A DNA stretch of 64,000 nt from Salinimicrobium sediminis (GTDB lineage Bacteria; Bacteroidota; Bacteroidia; Flavobacteriales; Flavobacteriaceae). Under the pieces are notes generated by a model. It saw only the letters and a program-made list of their open reading frames with translations. It had not been told where the DNA came from and did not search any database. Position numbers and translations under genes: made by a program. Position 1 is the first letter of the stretch; each line of letters opens with the position of its first letter. Shown piece after piece: positions 25,896-33,101 of this stretch. The stretch covers positions 1 to 64,000 of the forward strand of contig NZ_OCMF01000004.1 in the NCBI RefSeq assembly GCF_900215295.1, written 5' to 3'.

Positions 25896-27092
25896 ATGTC
25901 TGTAGCCCAAATTGTGACCATCCTCGGGTCTATCCCCCTGTTCTCGATGAGAACCTTCCTTCCGGCTTTTTTAGCGGCAATATTTCTCACCTATCCCGAA
26001 TATTTTCCCGGCATGGGAGATATCGCTCCGCCTTCAGAAGGAACATTTATTACCCGCAACTGGGTTTTGGTCGTTCTGGGAATCCTTAGTATCCTTGAGA
26101 TCATTGGAGACAAAAGCGCCGATATCAGGAATCTGGTCAAAAATGCCGAAACTTATCTTAAACCCCTCATCTTCCTGGTGATCAACCTAAACCTTTTGGA
26201 CGAGGCTTCTGTAGAAGTTTTGGAGGAGATGCAGTGGGCAGCCTTTGACCTTAAATGGGTCCTGCTTGGCTTCGGAATGCTAATGGTGCATTGGCTGGCC
26301 TCTCTTCGCCGGGATTTCATCAGCTTTCTGGAGGATATTGATGAAGATGACAATTTCTATATGGGCCGCATAGGCAGCTGGATGGAAGACAGCCTGGTAA
26401 TCTTTGGTTTTTTCCTTCTCGTTTGGGCCGGAATTGTCATGGTTACTGTGTATGGTTTGGCAATCGCAATTTTTGTCGTGTTGCAAAAACGATATGTCCG
26501 CAAACTTGAAAAGCAAAAAACACCCTGTCCTTCCTGCGGAAATTTAAACCTGCCATTTGCCGTCAATTGCTACCACTGTAAAGCCCTTCAACCTAATATC
26601 CATAAAATTGGGATTTTTGGGCAGCGTAAATCAGCATTGGTTGAAGATGTGCGGCAACACCAACTGAAGCTTCTGTCTCATCGCAAATGCCCTTCCTGCG
26701 GAAGCAAACTGGAAAGCCCGGCCATCCATCAAAAATGCAACTCCTGTGGAAACCTAATCTTTCAGGATCCGGGAGTGAATGATTACCTTAAATATCAGGA
26801 CAGGAAATTCTACAAGATCAGCGGACTCTCCTTTATTCTGGGCTTTATTCCGGTTGTGGGTTTTGTAATTAGTGCAGTGATGGCAAATGTCTATCTTTTT
26901 TCGCCTTACCGGCGGTACCTTCCAAAAGGAACATCTTTCTTCACCAAACTCTGGATAAAATTCTTCACTTTCATGTTTTTTCTGTTGGGAGTTGCTCTGG
27001 GTTTTATTGCTGCCCCAATCTATATTATTCTGCGATATTTTGTGTGGAAAAAAAAGTTCACTGCCAGGGCAGAAAGAGGATCAGCTATTTAA
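25896..27092 (+). CDS. DUF4126 membrane protein with zinc ribbons
   Basis: 398 residues. The N-terminal 210 residues are hydrophobic and resemble DUF4126 (start SVAQIVTILGSIPLFSMRTF with the conserved Arg-Thr-Phe turn, several helices). Two zinc-ribbon motifs follow: CPSC...CYHC near residues 210-227 and CPSCGSKL...CNSCG near 266-285. Two or more further helices close the protein. The ribbons would sit on the cytosolic face. Role unknown. It is 76 bases ahead of the satD-like gene but separated from it by an operator region, so probably a separate unit. Confidence 0.75.
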   Translation: MSVAQIVTILGSIPLFSMRTFLPAFLAAIFLTYPEYFPGMGDIAPPSEGTFITRNWVLVVLGILSILEIIGDKSADIRNLVKNAETYLKPLIFLVINLNLLDEASVEVLEEMQWAAFDLKWVLLGFGMLMVHWLASLRRDFISFLEDIDEDDNFYMGRIGSWMEDSLVIFGFFLLVWAGIVMVTVYGLAIAIFVVLQKRYVRKLEKQKTPCPSCGNLNLPFAVNCYHCKALQPNIHKIGIFGQRKSALVEDVRQHQLKLLSHRKCPSCGSKLESPAIHQKCNSCGNLIFQDPGVNDYLKYQDRKFYKISGLSFILGFIPVVGFVISAVMANVYLFSPYRRYLPKGTSFFTKLWIKFFTFMFFLLGVALGFIAAPIYIILRYFVWKKKFTARAERGSAI

Positions 27093-27107
27093 AAGTTTTT
27101 GAATTTC

Positions 27108-27168
27108 GTACTTATCGTAAAATAACCCGATATTTGCATATATCGTTTCTAAAACCGATATTGGTTCC
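27108..27168 (+). promoter_or_regulatory. Twin inverted-repeat operators before the satD-like gene
   Basis: The motif TATCG-N10-CGATA occurs twice with identical geometry: 27113-27117/27128-27132 and 27141-27145/27156-27160, 28 bases apart. The second extends to ATATCG...CGATAT. In addition CGATAT-N6-ATATCG (27128-27145) forms a third palindrome between the two. GATATTTG at 27129-27136 resembles a -7 TAnnTTTG element with one mismatch and would be covered by a bound protein. SatD-family proteins have a C-terminal helix-turn-helix, so autoregulation is the simplest reading. Confidence 0.6.
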
Positions 27169-27768
27169 ATGTTAGCAGTAATTACAGGTGATATAATTAA
27201 TTCCAGGCAGGAGCCCGCGGAGCAATGGCTGGCCTTATTAAAAGAGGTTTTAACCCAATATGGAAAAACACCTCAACAATGGGAGATCTTTAGAGGGGAT
27301 AGCTTTCAACTGGCTCTGGAGCCGGAAAAAGCTCTTTTTGCTGCTCTTCATATAAAATCGGGCTTAAAACAGTTCCGGAACCTGGATGTGAGAATGGCTA
27401 TAGGCATTGGCGATCAAAACCACAAAGCCAAAAATATCAGTGAGTCTAACGGCACTGCTTTCATAAGATCGGGAGAAGGATTTGAAGTTTTGAAAAAACA
27501 AAATCTTGGCATCTTTAGCGGCAATACTGATTTTGATGAGATGCTAAACCTTATGATGAGCCTGGCTCTCCTAACCATAGATAACTGGAGTCCCACGGTA
27601 GCCACAATTATACAGGCTTCCCTTGAACATCCTGAAAACAGCCAGACCGAACTTGCCGCACTTTTAAACCGCTCCCAAAGCAGCATAAGTGAAGGCTTGA
27701 AAAGGGGTGGCTACGATGAGGTGCTGCGCCTTGAAGAATTTTACCGCCAACAAATCCATCGCTTATGA
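27169..27768 (+). CDS. SatD-family protein
   Basis: 199 residues. The start MLAVITGDIINSRQ and the segment WEIFRGDSFQLAL are typical of the SatD family, named after a gene in the acid-tolerance sat operon of Streptococcus mutans; the fold recalls nucleotidyl-cyclase-like domains but I see no confirmed active site. The last 60 residues (NSQTELAALLNRSQSSISEG then RGGYDEVL) form a winged-helix-like DNA-binding region. Its stop overlaps the ATG of the DUF3307 gene by four bases (27765-27768). SatD plus DUF3307 is a recurrent two-gene unit in Bacteroidota. Expression is probably controlled by the twin operators upstream. Confidence 0.85.
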   Translation: MLAVITGDIINSRQEPAEQWLALLKEVLTQYGKTPQQWEIFRGDSFQLALEPEKALFAALHIKSGLKQFRNLDVRMAIGIGDQNHKAKNISESNGTAFIRSGEGFEVLKKQNLGIFSGNTDFDEMLNLMMSLALLTIDNWSPTVATIIQASLEHPENSQTELAALLNRSQSSISEGLKRGGYDEVLRLEEFYRQQIHRL

Positions 27769-28481
27769 TCTCCTTCGCACTGGCCTTACTCCTCGCGCAT
27801 ATCATAGGAGATTTTGTTTTACAGCCCGATCATTGGGTCGCAAAGAAAAGAAAGCATAAACACCTGTCTCCAATTCTGTATATCCACATTGTTGTACATG
27901 CCGTAGCGATGCTCATCCTCCTGCAGTTTCAATTAAAATACTGGTTGGGTTTGATAATTATCCTCTTCAGCCATTTTTTAATCGATCTGCTAAAACTGTA
28001 CCTTGAAGACCGCTACCACCGCGGCTGGCTTTTTACCCTTGACCAGGTGGCACATTTATTAGTGATCCTGGGAATAGTATATGCTTATCATCCTTTTTAT
28101 ATTCGTTATGACAGCCTTCTGGGGCCGAAAGGACTACTTTTCCTTTTTTCAATTTTTAGCGTCACCTCTGTTTCGGCGATCCTAATGAGATTGCTCATGA
28201 GCCGGTGGCCACTACCCGAGGACAGCGCCCAGGATTCACTGCCGCAGGCAGGAAAATACATTGGAATGCTGGAGCGGCTGCTTGTTTTTGGCTTTATCGT
28301 ACTGCAACAATGGTCTGCAATAGGATGGTTGATTGCCGCAAAATCCATATTGCGTTTTAGTGACCTATCCCGTGCAAAAGATCGGAAGCTAACAGAATAT
28401 GTACTTATAGGTACCCTCCTAAGCTTTTCCCTTTCCATTTTAACCGGACTTTTTTATCTGTATCTTTCCTCAAAGATCTGA
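27765..28481 (+). CDS. DUF3307 integral membrane protein
   Basis: 238 residues with about six or seven helices. The N-terminus LLLAHIIGDFVLQPDHWVAK and the segment YIHIVVHAVAMLILL carry the His/Asp residues typical of DUF3307 (HxxxDFxxQ and HxxxH), followed by LFSHFLIDLLKLYLEDR and LDQVAHLLVIL, again with buried His and Asp. Such a pattern could bind metal inside the membrane, but this is inference. Translationally coupled to the satD-like gene; a 45-residue peptide gene follows 24 bases later. Confidence 0.85.
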   Translation: MISFALALLLAHIIGDFVLQPDHWVAKKRKHKHLSPILYIHIVVHAVAMLILLQFQLKYWLGLIIILFSHFLIDLLKLYLEDRYHRGWLFTLDQVAHLLVILGIVYAYHPFYIRYDSLLGPKGLLFLFSIFSVTSVSAILMRLLMSRWPLPEDSAQDSLPQAGKYIGMLERLLVFGFIVLQQWSAIGWLIAAKSILRFSDLSRAKDRKLTEYVLIGTLLSFSLSILTGLFYLYLSSKI

Positions 28482-28505
28482 TCAAATTTTCCTATTTTAG
28501 AAAGA

Positions 28506-28643
28506 ATGGAAGACCTGGTTTCCAATACCGCCTTAGGTTACGGCATAGTCGTAAGTATAGTGCTCCTTGCTGTGATCATATACACGGTTATTAAACTGAA
28601 GAAACAGGTCAAGGAGGCAGAGAGGAAGAAAAAAGATCAGTGA
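28506..28643 (+). CDS. 45-residue single-helix membrane peptide
   Basis: ATG at 28506, TGA at 28641-28643. It begins MEDLVSNTALGYG, has one hydrophobic helix of about 20 residues (IVVSIVLLAVIIYTVI) and a highly charged tail LKKQVKEAERKKKDQ, predicted N-out/C-in. The layout resembles small cytochrome-oxidase-type or regulatory membrane peptides but no homology is claimed. It starts 24 bases after the DUF3307 stop on the same strand, so it is probably the third gene of the satD operon. A heptamer array begins at its stop codon. Confidence 0.6.
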   Translation: MEDLVSNTALGYGIVVSIVLLAVIIYTVIKLKKQVKEAERKKKDQ

Positions 28644-28766
28644 GCAATTAGCAATTAGCAATTAGCAATTAGCAATTAGCAATTAGCAATTAGCAATTAG
28701 CAATTAGCAATTAGCAATTAGCAATTAGCAATTAGCAATTAGCAATTAGCAATTAGCAATTAGCAA
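28643..28766. repeat. Heptamer tandem array (AGCAATT)17
   Basis: Seventeen perfect copies of AGCAATT run from 28643 to 28761, with a partial eighteenth to 28766. The first base is the last base of the preceding stop codon. The 178 bases after it, up to the S41 gene, hold no recognisable element except a short TGATTACTGATCACTT word near 28845. Confidence 0.97.
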
Positions 28767-28944
28767 AATTAAATTTTCTACAATAAAGGGCTATCCCAAA
28801 AAATTACTTTTCCTTTTAAACACAGCAGTTTTTTTCTGAACCCTGATTACTGATCACTTACGTATAACTCACTCTGGCACAGTTCCTGCAAGTAGAGAGA
28901 GGAAGAAGTTTTTCTTCTTAACCTGAACCTAAAAAAACCTGCGT

Positions 28945-30432
28945 ATGAAGATGAAGAATGTCCCCCTGCTCCTAATATTATCAGCTTTTATATTCACCTC
29001 CTGTTCCAAAGATGAGATCGTAACAGAACAGAATCTAACTTCCACCGAAACCGGGGAAGAAACAGCTGTTGCCGAAGACCTTGAGGTCGAGGAGTTCATT
29101 TATGACGGACTCAACGAAATCTATTTATATAAGGCCGATGTCCCCGTACTTGCCGATGACTATTTCAAAAATACCGGTGAAAAAAGTGATTTTTTAGCCG
29201 GCTACAGTTCTCCCGAAGATCTTTTCGACGACCTGATCTCCTCTCAAGACAGGTTTAGTTTTATTTCAGATAATTATAAAGAACTTGAAGATAGTTTTGA
29301 CGGTATAAGCAGCAGTACTGCAGGAATGAAATTTGGACTGGGAAAAATAAGTGGCACCAATAATATTTTTGCCTTTCTTCAATATATCATTCCGGGAACC
29401 TCTGCAGAGGAAGCAGGTTTGACCCGGGGAACAGTTTTTACTGAAGTTAATGGTCAAAAACTAACCTTAAATAATTTCTCTTCCCTGCTTGATGCTGATA
29501 CTTTTACAATTAATATTGGATATGTAGAGGATGGAACCCTTGTGCTGACAGATAAAACAGCAACGCTTACTCATTCAAGATATACTGCCAATCCCGTTCA
29601 CCTGGTAAAGACTATTGAGATGGAAGGCAGGAAAATAGGCTACCTAATGTATAACAGTTTTGTAGCCGATTTTGACGATGAACTTAACTCAGCTTTTGCA
29701 CAATTAAAGAGCGAAGGAGTAACAGAACTGATTCTGGATCTCCGCTACAACGGGGGAGGTTCTGTAGAATCTGCCGTAGATCTGGCAAGTATGATCACCG
29801 GGCAATTTGAGGGACAGATCTTTATGAAAGAACAATGGAATGAAAAATATCAGACCTACTATGAACAAAATGATCCTGAAAGTTTGATCAATCGTTTTAA
29901 TAAAACCATTAGAACCGGGGAAAACATTAACAGCCTGAACCTTTCCAAAGTTTACGTCCTTACTACAAATGCTTCTGCTTCGGCAAGTGAATTAGTGATC
30001 AACGGTCTTGAACCTTATATAAATGTGGTGCAGGTTGGAGAAACAACAACCGGGAAATTTCAGGCTTCAGTAACATTATACGATAGTGATGACTTTGGTA
30101 GAGACGGCGCAAATAAGAACCACACTTATGCCATCCAACCTCTGGTCCTAAAATCGGCTAACGCGCAGGGAAAATCAGATTATGTGGACGGCCTGGCACC
30201 GGATGTTAGTAAAAGAGAAGATATCTCCAATCTGGGAATTTTAGGAGATCCTACTGAACCCTTTTTAGAGGCCGCGCTAAATCATATTTTTGGAAGGATT
30301 CAACAAGCTCCTACTGCCCAGCAGAAGAGAGCCGAAGATAATTTCAAACGAATAGGAGAAAGTGGAATGTATGAACCTGGTTACCAAAAGATGTATTTGG
30401 ATAAACTGCCTCCCATTCTTAAAAGGGATTAA
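28945..30432 (+). CDS. S41 (C-terminal-processing) peptidase lipoprotein
   Basis: 495 residues; lipobox FTSC, Cys20. After an N-terminal helical domain (about 45-130) comes a PDZ-like segment (YIIPGTSAEEAGLTRGTVFT), then the S41 catalytic core. The motif ASASASE gives nucleophile Ser346, and GETTTGK gives general base Lys371, 25 residues later as in Tsp/CtpA enzymes. LDLRYNGGGSVESA is the usual substrate-strand region. The protein would degrade misfolded or tagged envelope proteins. ATG at 28945 is chosen; MK repeats at codon 3 offer a second start. Confidence 0.93.
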   Translation: MKMKNVPLLLILSAFIFTSCSKDEIVTEQNLTSTETGEETAVAEDLEVEEFIYDGLNEIYLYKADVPVLADDYFKNTGEKSDFLAGYSSPEDLFDDLISSQDRFSFISDNYKELEDSFDGISSSTAGMKFGLGKISGTNNIFAFLQYIIPGTSAEEAGLTRGTVFTEVNGQKLTLNNFSSLLDADTFTINIGYVEDGTLVLTDKTATLTHSRYTANPVHLVKTIEMEGRKIGYLMYNSFVADFDDELNSAFAQLKSEGVTELILDLRYNGGGSVESAVDLASMITGQFEGQIFMKEQWNEKYQTYYEQNDPESLINRFNKTIRTGENINSLNLSKVYVLTTNASASASELVINGLEPYINVVQVGETTTGKFQASVTLYDSDDFGRDGANKNHTYAIQPLVLKSANAQGKSDYVDGLAPDVSKREDISNLGILGDPTEPFLEAALNHIFGRIQQAPTAQQKRAEDNFKRIGESGMYEPGYQKMYLDKLPPILKRD

Positions 30433-30456
30433 GACCAACATCGGCTAAAAACATAT

Positions 30457-30490
30457 ATCCTTCCGGAAAATCCCCGGAAGGATTTTTTTT
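30457..30490 (+). terminator. Intrinsic terminator of the S41 peptidase gene
   Basis: Perfect 10-bp stem ATCCTTCCGG (30457-30466) with CCGGAAGGAT (30474-30483), then TTTTTTT. Confidence 0.93.
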
Positions 30491-30577
30491 ATTCTGAAAA
30501 TTCCCGCCAGGCTTCCAAAACAGAAATATGGAAATCGGGGTTTAATTTTGCGACCTTGCTTTTTTTCAGAAATTATC

Positions 30578-30608
30578 TTTGTCGCCATTAAATTGCTCTT
30601 TACATTTG
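30578..30608 (+). promoter_or_regulatory. Consensus Bacteroidota promoter before the NhaC-family gene
   Basis: TTTG at 30578-30581, exactly 19 bases, then TACATTTG at 30601-30608. This is a full match to TTTG-N19-TAnnTTTG. Transcription would begin near 30612-30616, right at the first strand of the riboswitch candidate, leaving a leader of about 140 bases. Confidence 0.8.
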
Positions 30609-30611
30609 CAG

Positions 30612-30700
30612 TCGTTATCAAGAATCTCAAAAAGGGAGATAGCAACCTGCATAACGAGCAAGGTGCTAAAATGATAAGCCAGTCTTTGGAAAAAACGTTG
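30612..30700 (+). ncRNA. Compact SAM-I/SAM-IV-like riboswitch candidate
   Basis: P1: TTATCA (30615-30620) with TGATAA (30672-30677), followed by the AAGA that in SAM-I leaders follows P1. P2: ATCTC (30624-30628) with GAGAT (30636-30640). P3: AGCAACCTGC (30641-30650) with GCAAGGTGCT (30658-30667); the words AGCAACC and AAGGTGCTAA are the SAM-I hallmark. The long kink-turn P2 with GGAGGGA and the P4 helix are absent. Loop P3 TAACG (30652-30656) can pair with CGTTG (30696-30700) 3' of P1, the pseudoknot position of SAM-IV-type RNAs. The downstream gene is an NhaC-family transporter. Ligand and class are inferred. Confidence 0.65.
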
Positions 30701-30730
30701 ATCCTCCTCTGTATTGCCTTTACCCTTTCC

Positions 30731-30749
30731 TGAGTTTCCTTTAAACTCA
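30731..30749 (+). promoter_or_regulatory. Hairpin just before the NhaC-family start codon
   Basis: TGAGTTT (30731-30737) pairs with AAACTCA (30743-30749) around a five-base loop; it ends four bases before the ATG at 30754. No T run follows, so it looks like a translation-control (start-site occluding) element rather than a terminator, and could be the output stage of the riboswitch. Confidence 0.45.
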
Positions 30750-30753
30750 AACC

Positions 30754-32094
30754 ATGAAAACTATTGCCCCTCAAAAAGGAAAAATTATTGCACTGTTACC
30801 CCTGCTCCTATTTGTTTTTACCTTCCTGGGAGCCGGTATTTACCTCAACGATTTTTATGCCCTCCCTTCACCCATTGCTGTAGTGATGGGAATCGCCCTT
30901 GCTTTTGTCCTTTTCAGGGAATCCATGGATTCCAAAGTTTCGACTTTTTTAAGAGGCTGTGGGGATGATAAAATTATGACCATGTGCGTCATCTATTTAC
31001 TGGCGGGAGCCTTTGCGGTGGTAACAGAAGCTACTGGCAGTGTAGCAGCGGTGGTAGAATTGGGAATGCAGGTAATTTCTATAGAATTCCTCTACGCGGG
31101 AATTTTTATACTTGCCGCTTTTCTTTCTTTTTCTTCCGGAACATCTGTAGGGGCGATCGTTGCCCTGGCAGCTATAGTCGTGGGTTTTTCTGAAAAAACA
31201 GGAGCATCTCTGGCCATCTTATCTGCTTCCCTGCTGGGAGGAGCTATGTTTGGAGATAACCTTTCCTTTATTTCCGATACTACCATTGCAGCAACCCAGT
31301 CCCTGGAATGTGAAATGAAAGATAAATTCCGCCAGAATTTCAGGATTGCCCTGCCTGCAGCTATTCTAACTATATTGATCCTCATTTTCCAGGGCAGCTC
31401 CTTATCCCAGGCAGCTATTCTTCCGGCAGGAGAAATTGATCTTATTAAGATCCTGCCGTACCTGTTAGTAATTTCGCTGGCTATAGCAGGTATAAATGTT
31501 TTCGTCGTGCTTTTCACCGGAATCCTCGCCGCGGGAGCATTGGGATTATATTTCTCTGATTTCGGAATGCTGGAATTTGCTAAACTCAGCTATGAAGGTT
31601 TCACCGGAATGACTGAGATCTTTCTGCTCTCCATGCTTACCGGCGGACTTGCAGCCATGGTGACCCGGGCGGGCGGCCTGGATTATATTTCAAATCTTTT
31701 TACCGGAAAATTGACTAAAAAAACTGGCTACTTCGGAATTGGAGGTCTTGTAGCGCTTACCAATTTTGCAGTAGCCAATAACACCGTTTCTATTATTGTA
31801 ACCGGAAGTATCGTGAAAGAAGTTAAGGATCGCCTGAAGCTTGAAAAAGAGAAAGCAGCTTCTGTACTGGATATTTTCGCCTGTATTATTCAGGGGATCC
31901 TGCCTTACGGTGCCCAGGTTCTGCTGCTTCTAAGCTATGCTGAAGGCAGAATGGGATACTTTGAGCTGGTGTTAAATGCGTGGTATCTTTGGTTACTTAT
32001 GGGCAGCACGATCATTTTCTTTAGCTTTAAAATGAGACCGCCTAAAGCGGGAAGAATTGCGCCACTGCTTGCTGAAGTAAAAAAGGCCGGATAA
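30754..32094 (+). CDS. NhaC-family Na+/H+ antiporter superfamily transporter, possible MetT-type methionine transporter
   Basis: 446 residues, about 11-12 membrane helices, matching the NhaC-type antiporter family: polar intramembrane stretches such as AFLSFSSGTSVGAIVALAA, GGAMFGDNLSFISDTTIAA and FAVANNTVSIIVTGSIVKE are typical. On sequence alone the substrate could be Na+/H+ or an amino acid. The leader carries a SAM-type riboswitch candidate behind a consensus promoter; NhaC-family members under SAM riboswitches have been predicted from comparative genomics to be methionine transporters (MetT). The methionine assignment here rests on that leader and is inference. Confidence 0.88.
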   Translation: MKTIAPQKGKIIALLPLLLFVFTFLGAGIYLNDFYALPSPIAVVMGIALAFVLFRESMDSKVSTFLRGCGDDKIMTMCVIYLLAGAFAVVTEATGSVAAVVELGMQVISIEFLYAGIFILAAFLSFSSGTSVGAIVALAAIVVGFSEKTGASLAILSASLLGGAMFGDNLSFISDTTIAATQSLECEMKDKFRQNFRIALPAAILTILILIFQGSSLSQAAILPAGEIDLIKILPYLLVISLAIAGINVFVVLFTGILAAGALGLYFSDFGMLEFAKLSYEGFTGMTEIFLLSMLTGGLAAMVTRAGGLDYISNLFTGKLTKKTGYFGIGGLVALTNFAVANNTVSIIVTGSIVKEVKDRLKLEKEKAASVLDIFACIIQGILPYGAQVLLLLSYAEGRMGYFELVLNAWYLWLLMGSTIIFFSFKMRPPKAGRIAPLLAEVKKAG

Positions 32095-32411
32095 ATTAAT
32101 TAGAATTTCGGTGTGCCATAAAGACTTTTCCACAAATGTTGGGGAAATTTGGAGCACCTTTTCCACAACTTTTTTCGAGGCCACTATTAAACTGGAATAA
32201 AATTGAAGGCTCTTGTAAGAATTGTTCTGATGCTTCCCACCCCGCACGAAATTCCCTACAACCCCCTAAAGATGTAAGAAACAAGTCTAAAAGAGAATTT
32301 TCAATTATCAATTTCCTGAGTAGTTATCTGCTTTTCTGAGAAGTTCTTCAGGATAATTCAAAATTTTGGAATTGATCTTGTCTTATAACTATAAACTTAA
32401 ATTTAAAAGTC
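32095..32411. other. Intergenic region, nothing recognised
   Basis: About 317 bases between the transporter stop and the first 50-residue peptide. AT-rich with short open frames on both strands that show no family features. No clear terminator is seen after the transporter, so read-through into the peptide genes is possible. Confidence 0.35.
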
Positions 32412-32564
32412 ATGGTTGTAAGACAAAAAAAATTCGGAAGAAAAGAATTATATGAAGCTTACATATCACAGATCAACTGGGACTGGCTATTCCTGAAAGG
32501 CCTGCTTATCTTTGGCGGTATCCTTTTCATTGGAGTCCTGGCTTTCCTCTACTGGTTTTTATAA
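32412..32564 (+). CDS. 50-residue membrane peptide, QINWD paralogue 1
   Basis: ATG at 32412, TAA at 32562-32564. Basic N-terminus MVVRQKKFGRKELYEAYISQ, then INWDWLFLKG, then one hydrophobic helix (LLIFGGILFIGVLAFLYWFL) that runs to the last residue. The second peptide (32722-32874) is also exactly 50 residues and shares Y-x-(S/T)-QINWD-x-x-FLK at the same residue positions (19-29). Conservation of length, motif position and topology argues that both are real genes, although each is below usual gene-calling length. Not a family I recognise. Confidence 0.65.
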   Translation: MVVRQKKFGRKELYEAYISQINWDWLFLKGLLIFGGILFIGVLAFLYWFL

Positions 32565-32581
32565 ACGACCAGAATGTGGAG

Positions 32582-32627
32582 CTGCATTCCGGGGTTATAA
32601 CGGAAATCCCGGATTCATAAAATGCAG
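32582..32627 (+). other. Nested stem-loop between the two small peptide genes
   Basis: CTGCATT (32582-32588) pairs with AATGCAG (32621-32627), and directly inside it CCGGG (32589-32593) pairs with CCCGG (32608-32612), leaving an eight-base asymmetric bulge. It starts 18 bases after the first peptide's stop. There is no T run, so processing or mRNA stability is more likely than termination. Confidence 0.45.
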
Positions 32628-32721
32628 TTAATATTTCAGTTTGCAATGAAACAATTACAAACGTCTTTCGTCCTAATAATAGGAATCCGTTAATGAAGTA
32701 GGATATTTTAAATGACAGATC

Positions 32722-32874
32722 ATGAAGGCAACAAATCACATGTGGGAGGAAAAGGAGGATCTTAAAAATTATCTGACTCAGATCAATTGGGATGCTTTTT
32801 TCTTAAAGGCTCAACTGATTATGAGTGGAATATTTGTTGTCGCTTTTATGGTATATATTGTTTGGGTGGGATAA
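32722..32874 (+). CDS. 50-residue membrane peptide, QINWD paralogue 2
   Basis: ATG at 32722, TAA at 32872-32874. N-terminus MKATNHMWEEKEDLKNYLTQ is more acidic than in the first copy, followed by INWDAFFLKA and a single helix (QLIMSGIFVVAFMVYIVWVG) ending at the C-terminus. Aligns without gaps to the peptide at 32412 over residues 17-30. The pair lies in tandem on the same strand 157 bases apart, between the NhaC-family transporter and an S9 peptidase. Function unknown. Confidence 0.65.
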   Translation: MKATNHMWEEKEDLKNYLTQINWDAFFLKAQLIMSGIFVVAFMVYIVWVG

Positions 32875-33101
32875 TTTTTAGCCCTCCACCGCATTAAAAG
32901 ATTATTTGCTCAAATTTCTATTCTAAAAATTCCTTATCGGTTTCATTGCCGATATTTTGAATTATCGGCTCTGAACCCAAAATTTGGAAGTAAATTAAGA
33001 TTTCTGCTACCCACCCGCTCCCTGAAAATAGAAAGAATTCTTCTTGGGAAAAATTCCATTATCCGTTATCTTGAGGGACATAAATTTAAATCTTACATCC
33101 T

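Noticed and set aside
30548..30733. Open frame of 61 codons across the NhaC leader
   Set aside because: It crosses the promoter and the structured leader; the RNA structure explains the region better.
31993..32339. Short frames on both strands after the NhaC-family gene
   Set aside because: They overlap each other, lack family features and have no paralogue, unlike the two 50-residue peptides downstream.
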